Made by a program: the position numbers and the translations under genes. A stretch of DNA of 64,000 bases from Schistosoma mansoni (lineage: Eukaryota; Platyhelminthes; Trematoda; Strigeidida; Schistosomatidae). The notes under the pieces are model-generated. The model worked only from the letters and a program-made list of their open reading frames with translations, made no database searches and had not been told where the DNA came from. The stretch lies in contig NW_017386022.1 of NCBI RefSeq assembly GCF_000237925.1, positions 186,001 to 250,000 of the forward strand. Reading direction: 5' to 3'. Positions within the stretch are counted from its first letter, which is position 1. Every line of letters begins with the position of its first letter. Below, piece after piece: positions 47,090 through 56,965 of this stretch.

Positions 47090-47170
47090 TATCCCAATGA
47101 GTAGAAAAATTAGATTTTTTGACGTTTCATGACTCACTGTAAGCCAATTCTTCGGAGAATACATAAGCAA
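47090..47170 (-). mobile_element. Penelope-like terminal repeat, type I
   Basis: Minus strand: CTCCGAAGAATTGGCTTACA, GTGAGTCATGAAACGTCAAA, then TTTTTCTACTCATTGGGATA. It lies 3' of the minus-strand endonuclease relic, as expected for a 3' terminal repeat. The hammerhead-like GAAACGTC is retained, but CTGAAGA has become CCGAAGA. Confidence 0.65.
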
Positions 47171-47328
47171 ATCAAAATTATTCCAAGCTTAAATAGTTCA
47201 TAGGAACAACGCATAAATATTATGTGCGATCAATCAAAAAACAGGTCTGAACAAGTCAACGGCATGTCACTTCCGTGATGGTGATTTATAAGCGATATAT
47301 ATGTTAATTCGTGTGTATGTGTGCAAGG

Positions 47329-47690
47329 TCAGGGATGAAAAAATGTGACCTTTTGGGGCGAAAGGATGGAGATTAATTTGTACGTACGATAATATTGTGA
47401 AATGTGAATAACATACGATGGATGTATAGTGACACCTTTTCTACTGAGAGCGATAGGATTAAGCATTATATAGAAAGCTTCAGCTACTATCCTTTCTTTG
47501 TAGTTGGAAAAACCTTTTTGTAATATTTTTATGTTTTTGAAGTCGATTCGGTGGTTGTTGAAAATGGCGTGAACTGCTATTGCCGATTTAATGTGAAGTT
47601 TATGCAGTTTTACAAGATTATTAATTATTGCAGTTATGAAGAGAGCAAGTAAATAAGTACGGTGATCGAAATCATAAAATCAAAACTGAT
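47329..47690 (-). pseudogene. Penelope-like element C-terminal fragment
   Basis: A minus-strand frame is open for roughly 120 codons but has no usable ATG. It includes LHIKSAIAVHAIFNNHRIDF, KNIKILQKGFSNYKERIVAE and AFYIMLNPIALS, then a stop at 47329-47331. The pattern H....H.IDF ... Y..R...EA is the C-terminal half of the PLE GIY-YIG nuclease, with the E of AEAF as the likely catalytic residue. The GIY-YIG core upstream is not visible. Together with 47090-47170 it represents one truncated element on the minus strand. Confidence 0.68.
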
Positions 47691-48450
47691 ATTGAACGTC
47701 TTTGTGAAAACAAATGGCAGGATAGTTTTTATCATAGATTGAATAGACAAGATTTTCTTGGAACGTTTTAAAATCTGTGTCAAGAATTCTTTATCATCAA
47801 CAAACAAATAGTCACTGATTAAGGCGATTATTATTATGTGAAGTTCCGAATAATGAACTGACATTGGCTAGATCACCAATGGAACTAAGATGTACTGGAC
47901 AGCTATTTTGTTCTATAACAGAACTCTATCTGGGCTCAAACTCTGGTCTTCAGGCCTTATGGCGAACACTTAAACTTCATGACCATGATTTTACATTCAG
48001 TTGTCCATATTTTAAACTTTAAATTTAACAGTTTTCACAACGTAATACTCGGACTTCTAGTGGAAGTCGATAACACTGGCGTTGAACCACCTTCGTTATG
48101 AGACATAACAGCAGTGCTATTCGATAACAGATGAACAGTATTACGAATTATTTTTATTATAATATGAAAGTTTGATAAACTCATAAAGCAATAAAAAGTG
48201 TCCTATGACAATGTAAAATTAGCACAGTTTTCTTTTGTAGATAATGACTAGTTTCTGTATTTTTGGTTATGAATAATAAGCCCTGTTTCTTTCAATATAA
48301 TTCTCTTACTTTGATTGCTACAAACTTTTCCTTTGAATAATACAGAAACTTCAGGGAAGGAATACTAGGTATGTTGGATATGTTATATTCCCCGCTTATA
48401 TTAAATCTACTAAACATGTATGGTTGAATGAGATAATGTTGTGATAAACG
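47691..48450. other. Intergenic, nothing recognised
   Basis: AT-rich. The short frame at 47634-47864 is not supported. Confidence 0.4.
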
Positions 48451-48485
48451 TTTCTGTCTTAGTAAGCAGAGATGGATAGTGGCTA

Positions 48486-48546
48486 GCAGTGGAATCCAGG
48501 ACGCGCGTTTCGTCCTATTTGGGACTCGTCAGCTGGATGTACCTGC
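48486..48546 (-). ncRNA. Hammerhead ribozyme, Sm-alpha type (intact)
   Basis: Minus strand: GCAGGTACATCCAG, CTGACGA, GTCCCAAATAGGAC (stem-loop II), GAAA, ACGCGCGT, GTC, CTGGATTCCACTGC. It matches the schistosome hammerhead as I recall it at every core and stem position. Confidence 0.93.
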
Positions 48547-49082
48547 ATCTCAGAGTTGATGTTCACTCTGGGACTCGAACCCAGTACCCTCGCTTCAAAC
48601 GCCATCGCGTTATCCACTCGGCCACTGAGTCCTGATAGTCACTTGCTTGTGCGATGGGGTGAATTTTAAATTCATTCAGTATTGTTTGTTTGAATCTTCC
48701 CATCGATTTGTTAGGACTGCAACTGGTCAGTCTCTAATTGGCATATGTGCATACTGTGCGTATTGCCTCAATATATTTGAATGTTAGGATTACTATATGT
48801 GCCTCAACCTGGATATTCGAAACAATAAATACATCACCTATTTTCTTCAAAGGATGAGGTTAGTACATTTACTATTTAAAGTAGAAAACGTTTGACAAGA
48901 TGAAGACATCAGGAAATTTTATTTACAACGGACGGCGTAGACAGAAAAAATACTAGTTGGATCAACTATGCGATGTAATAGATACGATAAAACGTTTTTG
49001 GAAACAAAGAAGCTCTTCACTATGTATCTTGTGGAGGTTTAAATAAAAATGTATTATTGCTCAGCAGGATGGAAGTATGTCT

Positions 49083-49282
49083 NNNNNNNNNNNNNNNNNN
49101 NNNNNNNNNNNNNNNNNNNNNNNNNNNNNNNNNNNNNNNNNNNNNNNNNNNNNNNNNNNNNNNNNNNNNNNNNNNNNNNNNNNNNNNNNNNNNNNNNNNN
49201 NNNNNNNNNNNNNNNNNNNNNNNNNNNNNNNNNNNNNNNNNNNNNNNNNNNNNNNNNNNNNNNNNNNNNNNNNNNNNNNNNN
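49083..49282. other. Assembly gap (200 N)
   Basis: Exactly 200 Ns, probably a fixed-size placeholder. It lies between two inverted Sm-alpha copies. Open frames across it are meaningless. Confidence 0.99.
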
Positions 49283-49448
49283 AACACACCGATGGGAAGA
49301 TTCAAACAAACAATACTGAATGAATTTAAAATTCACCCCATCGCACAAGCAAGTGACTATCAGGACTCAGTGGCCGAGTGGATAACGCGATGGCGTTTGA
49401 AGCGAGGGTACTGGGTTCGAGTCCCAGAGTGAACATCAACTCTGAGAT

Positions 49449-49509
49449 GCAGGTACATCCAGCTGACGAGTCCCAAATAGGACGAAACGCGCGTCCTGGA
49501 TTCCACTGC
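49449..49509 (+). ncRNA. Hammerhead ribozyme, Sm-alpha type (intact)
   Basis: Identical over its full length to the ribozyme at 48486-48546 but in the opposite orientation. All core residues and both stem I strands are present. Confidence 0.93.
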
Positions 49510-49991
49510 TAGCCACTATCCATCTCTGCTTACCATGCTTGTGAATTAAGGCTATATTGAGGCAATACGCACAGTATGCACATATGCCAATTAGAGACTG
49601 ACCAGTTGCAGTCCTAACAAATCGATGGGAAGATTCAAACAAACAGTACTGAATGAATTTTTCTGTCTTATTTCATTATTAAACTACATCAATGCGATTA
49701 TGATAGAAACTATTTTTTTCTGTTTGGTTTGATGTCACTAATCACGATTGTAGTGACATAATATTTAAAAATGATACGTATGAAGTCAGTTAGAAAGGAA
49801 CATATTTGACTTAACTGTTAAACTTAATTGTTCATGGCTGTATTCCACATGAAGTCACATTCAAAACGCTAGCTAGTTTCAGATTGGTATAGTCAATCTG
49901 TGTTTATTGTATTCAACCATCTAAAGCTTTACATGGTTGATATTGTTATTTCATGACTGTTCAGTTGATTTCATTTTATTTCAGTAGAATT

Positions 49992-52900
49992 ATTCCAGAA
50001 TAAAACTCCTCCTGTAGCTCTTCTAGAGTTACTGCTGGTCCCAAGTTCACACAAAGGGGGAGGGTTGGGCTTGGGGTTGGCGACCCAACTAACTCGCTAA
50101 AAATGGAACGTCCGGAAAATGTGGGATACCGGGAAGACCAGTCAAATAGCAATGGAAATGAGGAGATATAAATTGGCAGTAATCGAAATCAGCGAAACCC
50201 ATTGGACACAAATTGGATAACAAAGGCTAGATACGGGAGAGATGCTGCTGTGGTCCGGTCACGAAGAGGAAAATGCTCCACACACTCAGGGAGTTGCTCT
50301 AATGCTGTCCAGAGAAGCACCAAATGCACTTGCAGGATGGGAAGCTCATGGATCCAGAATTATCAAAGCATCATTCAAAACAAATAAGGAGGTGATCACA
50401 ATAAATGTTATGCAATGTTTGCACACATCAATGATAGCAACGACAAAGATAAAGATCAGTTGTATGAGATGCTGCAATCAATTATAGCTAAGTGCTTGTA
50501 GTGCCGTAAATCTGATTCCCTTTTTGATCGTACGTACTGACTATCCTCGTATGTAATAAATGACTTTATCCGTGTTGGTGAATAACGGAGTTAAATAAGT
50601 CAAATACGAGAATGGATTTAGAATACATATATTTTCTACACTCATTGGTCTGGCCAGGGAATCAGAGTGATGAGGCGAATAGATGAGAGCGGAACAAAAA
50701 TGACGCGCATTGGAGATGGCTGGGAAGCCAACTTGAGAGTGAAGCGAAAATAATGAGTATTGGAGATGGCGGGGATTGCCAACTCATTTTAAGCAAGCGT
50801 TAATCAACATTTATAGTCAGGCAAAAATGAATGGCAGACATATGATGAATAAGATACGAAGTGTGCATACATATACGCTCATATAAAAATATAGTCAAGG
50901 TTAATAAGCGAATAATGAACAAGATCAAAATATGACTCATAATGGACAGGCTAATTGGCTTGGCCAGAAGCTAGAATAAAGTATATGGACTTAACATATA
51001 AACTGATACTACATGCTCAAGAGAGGACTTCACCATCCTGATGGGACATCTAAACTCTGAAGTCGGAGTGGACAACGCAGGATGCGAAGATATAAGCGAA
51101 CGACATAGACTACGAATAGAAATGAAAATGGGGAGAGATTTCTAAAACTATGTGCATTCAACAAATTGGTTATAGGCTGCACAATATTTCCACACAAACA
51201 CATACACAAAGCCACATGGATTTCACCAGACCACACCACAGAGAACCAGATAGATCGTATTTGTATCACAAAAACATTCCGAAGGACAATGGAAGATGTG
51301 AGGACCCGGAGAGGAGCTGACAGTTTCAGATCACCACCTGGTTGTGGTTGCCAAGATGAAACTGAAGCTAATGAAACACTTGACAACTGGACAAACAGCA
51401 TTACAAATGTTCAATAGAGCCTTCCTTCTGGACGCTAACAAACTCAACGAATTCAAGATAACTCTCAACAACAGGTTCTAGGCTATACAGGATTTACTGA
51501 AAGAAGAAGAAACTACGATGGAGGACAACTGGAAAGGGATCAATGAGGAACTAACTTCAACGTGTTAGGAGGTTCTGAGTCGCAAGAAGCACCATCATAA
51601 GGAATGGATCTCTATGGGAACCCTTGACATGACTGAAGAAAGGAAGAATAAAAAGACAGCAATTAACAGCATTTGAACACGAGCACAGAAAGTCAAGGCA
51701 AAAGTAGAGTATGTAGTAGCAATCAGGGAATTGAAGGAGAGAATTAAAGCCGACAAGCGGAAATACATGGACGAACTAGCAACGACGGCAGAAAAAGCTG
51801 CAAGAGAAGGGAATATGAAATAACTATATGATACAGTGAAGAAACTAGCAGGGTGATATAGTTAACCGGAAAGACCAGTCCAGGACAAGAAAGATAAAAG
51901 ACAATCACTGAGATTGAAGAACAGACGAAAAGATGGGTAGAATAGTTCGAAGGACTGCTGAATAGACCAACCCCATTGAATCCACCGGACATCGAATTAG
52001 CACTCACTGACCTTCCTTCATCTGTCACTCCACCAACGATCGAAGAATTCAAGATGGGCAACAGACAAATCAAGATAGGGAAAACAGCAGTACCTGACAA
52101 TATACCAGCTGATGCACTGAAGTCAAACATTGAAGTAACTGCAAACATGCTCCACATTCTATTCAAGAAGATTTGGAAGGAAAAACAAATGCCATAGACA
52201 TACTGGAAAGAAGGATACCTCATAAAGATACAAAAGAAAGTACATCTGAGCATATGTGAGAACTGCAGAGACATCACACTACTGTCAGTAACAGGAGAAG
52301 TTTTCAACAGAGTGTTTTTGAACCGGATGAGAGATTCGGTAGACACACAACCTAGAGGTCAACAGGCTGGATTCCGTGGGGATCAGTCGTGCACAGACCA
52401 AATCTCCACACCATGGATCATCGTGGGACAATAAATTGAACGGAGCTCTTCACTATACATCAACTTCATTGACTATGAGAAGGCGTCTGACAGTGTGGAC
52501 CAGAGATCATTAAGGAAAATTCTTCGACACTATGGAGTTCCTCAGAAGATTGTCAACATTATCCAGAACTCATACGACGGACTTCAGTGCAAAGTGGTGC
52601 ATAGAGGACTGCTGATAGATGCATTTCTAGTAAGGACCGGGGTTAGACAAGGCTATTTACTCTCCCTCTTCCTCACTCCTCTGTGATTGACTGGATTATG
52701 AAAACTTGTGCATGTGAGGGGATGCACGGAATACAATGGACATCTCAGATTCAATTAGACGATTTGGACTTCGTAGATCACATAACCCTTCGTTTTATAA
52801 GCGCAAACAAATACATACGAAGACAACTAATGTAGCAGCAGTCTCTGCATCAATAGGCCTCGACATACACAAAGGCGAAGGCAAATACAACAACGAGAAC

Positions 52901-53563
52901 GCCAAGACAATCACGCTTGATGACGAAACTCTGGAAGAGGTGGGATCTTTCACCTACATGAGAAGCACCATTGATTAACAAGAACGATCTGATGCATATG
53001 TAAATGCGAGGATCGGAAAAGCAAAGACCGCATTTCTACAATTGAAGAACATATGGAACTCAAAACAATTGTCAAATAGTTTCAAAGTGAGATTCTTCAA
53101 TACGAACGTCAAGGCGGTCAGTTATACTGCATGGAGCTGAAACGTGGAGAACTACTACGACCATCATCAGGAAGATACAAGTATTTATAAACAGTTGTCT
53201 ACGCAAAATACTCAACATTGACAGGCTAGATACCATCAGTAACAGCCTTCTATGGGAGAGGATAAATCAGCTTCCAACTGAAGAGGAAATTAGGAAAAGA
53301 CGTTGGAAGTGGATAGGACATACATTAAGGAAATCACCAAACTGCATCATGAGGTAAGCCCTAACTTGGAATGGTGAAGGGAAGCGGAAAAGCGGAAGGC
53401 CAATGAACAAATTAGGCAGGGAAATAGAAGCATATATGAAAAGGATGAATGTTAACCAGAAAGAATTGGAAAGGATTGCCCAGGACAGTGTTGGATGTAG
53501 AATGCTACTGGGCTGTCTATGCTCCTCCACGAGGGGTAACAGGAGTAAGTAATTCCAGAATAA
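49992..53563 (+). mobile_element. Full-length RTE (SR2-like) insertion with 12-bp TSD, decayed
   Basis: ATTCCAGAATAA flanks the insertion (49992-50003, 53552-53563). The 3548-bp insert holds a nested solo LTR (50497-51013 plus 4-bp TSD), leaving an element of about 3.03 kb. Order: short 5' leader (TAGCTCTTCTAGAGTTACTG), apurinic-type endonuclease (WNVRKMWDTGKTSQIAMEM-like start near 50105; EISETHWTQIG near 50190; HTQGVALMLSREAPNALAGW near 50280; WISPDHTTENQIDRICITK near 51215), linker (RKKHHHKEWIS), RT (GKTAVPDNIPADALKS; FIDYEKASDSVD; VRTGVRQGYLLSLF; LDFVDHIT in place of DFADD), C-terminal region and short tail. Numerous stops and frameshifts, plus a lost catalytic DD, mean it is inactive. 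Confidence 0.9.
50493..51017 (+). mobile_element. Solo LTR nested in RTE endonuclease, TSD TGCT
   Basis: The LTR 50497-51013 (517 bp) begins TGTAGTGCCG and ends TGATACTACA; the terminal TGTAGT/ACTACA is a perfect 6-bp inverted repeat. TGCT flanks it (50493-50496, 51014-51017). Removing the LTR and one TGCT restores the RTE reading frame across the site (AKCSREDFTILMG), which proves the boundaries. A TATA-like TATAAAAA lies at 50882. Family unassigned; 4-bp duplications and TG..CA ends suit Ty3/gypsy-type elements. Confidence 0.92.
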
Positions 53564-54368
53564 CCTAAGCCTAATAGTGGAAATTTTTCAACATATTATT
53601 AAGAATATAGTGTTTTTTCTGGTAAAAAAGAAAAAAACGTGGTTTGAATGTTTTCCTCATATTGTAGCTGTGACCGTATACATGTGGTTTTATCAATATA
53701 AGTGGAAATAATGTATATCATGTGAAAATTCATGTAAACAGTGAGATGTCTGAATATTCGTACGTATGATTTCCAGTTTACGTAGTTTATTCATACACAT
53801 ACATTGACGCAATACAACTTACCATTGTGCATACATATATACACATTAATCACATAGCTTATAAAAAATATTGTAGCTATAACGTATGAAGCGACAATGT
53901 AAGAGGTATTGTTTACGAGTCCAGAAAACAATTAATCAATTATTACAAAGTAAGATGTGTTTGTATGTGCTCAATTGCTATTACTATCTATATGTTTATA
54001 TATTGATCTCATTTCTTCGTTTCTTTGGCAATTCATATAGCTTGTTTAAGTAAGACTAGACTAAGTTATTGTGAATTTATATATAATTGAACAGTGTAAT
54101 AAAAGAATAATACTAAATTTTATACCAACTGCAGCTTAATTTTCTAATTATTGATTTCCTTTGATTATTTTTCCAAGGATATTTTTTAACAGATACATTG
54201 CATGCAGTACATATGAGACACTTTGAGATATAGTTATTGTTCATCAAAGTAAAATCCATGGTTTCTCACTAATTAACTAAAATTTCCTTTGATGGATACC
54301 TAGATAATTATTCTCAGTACAATTATCTGTATTATATTTTCATTTTATGAATGTAACACTTATAAACA
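53564..54368. other. 5' flank of PTB gene 2
   Basis: AT-rich; promoter or 5' UTR expected here but no element can be assigned. Confidence 0.4.
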
Positions 54369-55640
54369 ATGACATATAGTTCATCTCCAATGCACAATAA
54401 TTATAATAGCAGCTTTATTGATAGCGGCTCTATTAACGGAACTTTGTGCAGAACCGGCAGTCTTGGACTTATTGATGAAGCGCTACGTTACGCTGGCACT
54501 AAACAATATATATTTTTACAAGTTCACGTCTGTGCAATTCATCAAGTGACTGTACGTAATTCAACAGATTTTCATGAAGCAGATGCTTTATGCTATATTG
54601 AAAAATATTATAAAAAAAGACGAGCTCATTGTACTGCAGCTTTACTAGAAGATCGAATTTGTTTACGACGTGTTAAACAATCAGGAAAAATGCCATTTCA
54701 TTCATGGGTTTTGTATAATGAAATAAAACATGTGTTCATAAGCCAGAAACGACCTGAATATTTTGTCTTGTGTATTGATTCAAATCATGATCAAAGAAAA
54801 TACTTTGAAATATACAAATGTAAATCAGCTGAACATGTTAAACAAATTGAGGAGAAGATAAAAGCAGCAATGAGGGATCCTGACAAGTTACTACGTAAAA
54901 TGTATTATTTAAATCGTATTAGTTTACCTCCTGGAAATAATGTAAGCCAAAAAAAGTTGGTTCCGGAGATTATGATAGAAGATGTAAGTAGATCAAACGG
55001 TGATGAAAATAATAATAATAATAATAATGACAGTAATAATAGCAGTAATAATAACAATAATAATAACAACAATAATAATAATAATCATAATACTTATAGT
55101 AATATTCATGACAATAAAAATAATAATAGTAATGATGGTGGTAGTAGTATTGATAATAAAAGTGGTAATGCTGACAATGAAACTAATCTCAAGAAAGACA
55201 AAAGATTTAATAGTTCTTTAAGTCCCGTTACAACAGTCAAAGATTTAACCCTTGAATCAGTGAATGAAAATGTTGTTGTATCTAGTATTTCAATCACTCC
55301 CAATGATTTTCTTCATCATTCAACTGAATCATTATTCTATCAAATACAACCAAATGTATACGAACCATCTCAGAATACACATTCACTATCCCGTTCTATA
55401 TCATCAGATATTGGAGAAATTCGTCTTGAAACTCGAATTAACCATATAATAGACAAGGTGACATTTATTAATCATGATCCACAAAAAGGGTTTTGTGAAA
55501 GTCAGAATGGAAATTTTTATATGTATTTAGACCGTCAAGAATTTCATTTGAATGAATCTATTAGTAGAGAAGAGAGTTTCATTATATCTAATCAAAAAGA
55601 TAATAACTCAACATTACCAATTATTATTAGAGAATCCTAA
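54369..55640 (+). CDS. PTB/PID-like domain protein with asparagine-rich linker (PTB gene 2)
   Basis: A 423-residue uninterrupted frame starting ATG at 54369. The PTB/PID-like domain spans residues ~46-171: KQYIFLQVHVCAIHQV, ALCYIEKYYKKRR, LLEDRICLRRVKQSGKMPF, WVLYNEIKHVFISQKRPEYF, VLCID, KYFEIYKCKSA and helix VKQIEEKIKAAMRDPDK. PEIMIEDVSR (199-208) parallels TMVEDRSP of gene 1. Residues ~213-266 are almost pure Asn with Ser/Asp/Gly, encoded mostly by AAT repeats, and are probably disordered and length-variable. The C-terminal motif (362-390: DKVTFINHDPQKGF ... GNFYMYLDRQ) matches gene 1's. It lacks gene 1's proline-rich linker. It is divergently oriented to gene 1, 28 kb away, so a duplication with inversion is likely. 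Function beyond a possible phosphopeptide or NPXY-binding adaptor is not inferable. Confidence 0.88.
   Translation: MTYSSSPMHNNYNSSFIDSGSINGTLCRTGSLGLIDEALRYAGTKQYIFLQVHVCAIHQVTVRNSTDFHEADALCYIEKYYKKRRAHCTAALLEDRICLRRVKQSGKMPFHSWVLYNEIKHVFISQKRPEYFVLCIDSNHDQRKYFEIYKCKSAEHVKQIEEKIKAAMRDPDKLLRKMYYLNRISLPPGNNVSQKKLVPEIMIEDVSRSNGDENNNNNNNDSNNSSNNNNNNNNNNNNNHNTYSNIHDNKNNNSNDGGSSIDNKSGNADNETNLKKDKRFNSSLSPVTTVKDLTLESVNENVVVSSISITPNDFLHHSTESLFYQIQPNVYEPSQNTHSLSRSISSDIGEIRLETRINHIIDKVTFINHDPQKGFCESQNGNFYMYLDRQEFHLNESISREESFIISNQKDNNSTLPIIIRES
55010..55095 (+). repeat. In-frame AAT/AAC microsatellite encoding poly-Asn
   Basis: AATAATAATAATAATAATGA and following mixed AAT/AAC codons lie within PTB gene 2. 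The mixture of AAT with AAC and AGT indicates partial purification by selection or age. Confidence 0.9.
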
Positions 55641-55804
55641 ATATATTTGTTTATAACTTTCTCTTCTTGTATTCATCATAAATGTTACAACAATAGTATC
55701 TTATTCATACTTGATAAATTTTGATACAATGTTCATCTATACACAAATTAACTTGTCCTTTCATTAAAACAAAATGAAGTATTTAAACTACATTGAATGT
55801 TATA

Positions 55805-55810
55805 AATAAA
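55805..55810 (+). terminator. Candidate poly(A) signal AATAAA for PTB gene 2
   Basis: AATAAA about 165 bp after the stop at 55638-55640, just before a PLE terminal repeat. The distance suits a short 3' UTR; the hexamer is common in this AT-rich DNA. Confidence 0.3.
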
Positions 55811-55821
55811 TAAATTTATTT

Positions 55822-56205
55822 GTAATACTCCAATGAGTAGAAAAATTAGATTTTCTGACGTTTCGTAACTCGGTGTAAGCCACTTCTTCAGAGATTATTT
55901 ATTGTCTGAAGAAGTGGCTTANNNNNNNNNNNNNNNNNNNNNNNNNNNNNNNNNNNNNNNNNNNNNNNNNNNNNNNNNNNNNNNNNNNNNNNNNNNNNNN
56001 NNNNNNNNNNNNNNNNNNNNNNNNNNNNNNNNNNNNNNNNNNNNNNNNNNNNNNNNNNNNNNNNNNNNNNNNNNNNNNNNNNNNNNNNNNNNNNNNNNNN
56101 NNNNNNNNNNNNNNNNNNNNNTTCTACTCATTGGAGGATTACAAATAAATTATTCTTATTTATAACAATCTACTCAATGCTCAATTTATTCAAAATTACA
56201 TTGAA
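55822..56205. mobile_element. Palindromic Penelope-like terminal repeats around an assembly gap
   Basis: 55822-55893 is a minus-strand type I repeat (CCAATGAGTAGAAAAATTAG, TCTGACGTTTCGTAACTC, GTAAGCCACTTCTTCAG). After a 9-11 bp spacer the plus-strand version begins (CTGAAGAAGTGGCTTA, 55906-55921) and runs into 200 Ns. After the gap it resumes with TTCTACTCATTGGAGGATTA and ends with TTTATAACAATCTACTCAAT, then GCTCAATTTATTCAAAATTA. The real missing piece may be only about 40-50 bp. Confidence 0.75.
55922..56121. other. Assembly gap (200 N)
   Basis: Exactly 200 Ns at the heart of an inverted PLE repeat; the size is probably nominal. Confidence 0.99.
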
Positions 56206-56577
56206 TGTTGTTCTTTTCTGTGATAGAATGGATAATTGTTTGAATAAAATAAAGGTACACTGTACAAATCAAGAACTACTTATTAAAAAACAAACAACAC
56301 AAATACTAACATAAGTAAGATTTTCATCAACTGAATAGTGTCCTATCAACAACTGTAGCATTTCAATGTAAATTGAACTACTTTTTTTTTAGCATACATC
56401 CATATTTATTATTCAGAAATGTAATGTATATTGTGTGAATCATTTTGTCATTTTGTAATTAAAGTGAATTGTATATTATTTCATTAGTTATTTGTATATA
56501 CTGGTAAAGGGATTAACTATAACTATAACATTGTTCTATAAAGATTTATGAATAAGTATAGAGTTATTAGCATCATA
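56206..56577. other. Intergenic, nothing recognised
   Basis: AT-rich DNA. Confidence 0.4.
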
Positions 56578-56650
56578 CTTAAGCTTGCTACCTCTCACGG
56601 AAAAGCATAGGGCGCTCACTAGCATTCTCCATACAAGCCTGTTCTAGGTA
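56578..56650 (-). mobile_element. RTE 3'-end relic
   Basis: GCTACCTCTCACGGAAAAGC, ATAGGGCGCTCACTAGCATT, then CTCCATACAAGCCTGTTCTA. This is the reverse complement of the RTE C-terminal end (Gly-Gly-Leu-Cys-Ser region), decayed. Confidence 0.6.
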
Positions 56651-56736
56651 TATTAGCATCAGATAGACAAATATTGTTTTTTAATTATTATATCAACATT
56701 CTATAATATAAATTTTATTCACACAACAAAGCTCAC

Positions 56737-56965
56737 TTATTCAGTTGGTATTGTATGTTTGAATCTTCCCATTAATGTTTAGGACTGCAATTGATCAGAT
56801 CTGAGTGGATAACTCGATGGCGTTTGAAGCGAAAGGTACTGAGTTCCAGTCCCAGAGTGAACAACAACTCTGAGATGCAAGTACATCCAGCTGATGAGTC
56901 CGAAATAAGACGAGACGCTCATCCTGGGTTTCACTGCTATTCACAATCCATCTTTACTTACAATA
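56737..56965. mobile_element. Sm-alpha SINE fold-back remnant
   Basis: 56737-56798 is minus-strand leader (GTATGTTTGAATCTTCCCAT, GTTTAGGACTGCAATTGATC). At about 56799 it flips to plus-strand tRNA head, B box (GAGTTCCAGTCCC) and ribozyme (about 56877-56935). The ribozyme has GAGAC instead of GAAAC, losing an invariant A, so it is predicted inactive. The 75-codon frame here is SINE sequence. Confidence 0.78.

Larger units (their letters stand above)
48451..49670. mobile_element. Paired inverted Sm-alpha copies within one 11-bp TSD
   Basis: TTTCTGTCTTA occurs at both limits (48451-48461, 49660-49670). 48462-48780 is a minus-strand copy (ribozyme, tRNA-Ser/Leu-like head, leader, start of a preceding tail). 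Then come about 300 bp of unrelated sequence, a 200-N gap, and a plus-strand copy (49288-49659) containing a full monomer plus the first ~35 bp of the next. The repeat of GATGGGAAGATTCAAAC at 49291 and 49624 gives a 333-bp period, close to the ~330 bp known for Sm-alpha. The A/B boxes (GTGGCCGAGTGG, GGTTCGAGTCCC) are intact. Confidence 0.82.

Noticed and set aside
49020-49432. Several open frames across the first N gap, and 55902-56165 across the second
   Set aside because: They exist only because N is read as X.
49361-49435. A genuine tRNA-Ser or tRNA-Leu gene
   Set aside because: A and B boxes are convincing, but the sequence continues without break into the Sm-alpha hammerhead, recurs at other loci, and has no proper acceptor stem or anticodon arm. 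It is the SINE promoter head.
50202-50487. Two separate small genes (50202-50387 and 50242-50487)
   Set aside because: Both lie in the endonuclease region of the decayed RTE element; the second is the true endonuclease frame and the first its shadow.
55000-55303. Overlapping open frames rich in Ile or Leu
   Set aside because: Out-of-frame readings of the asparagine-codon repeat in PTB gene 2.
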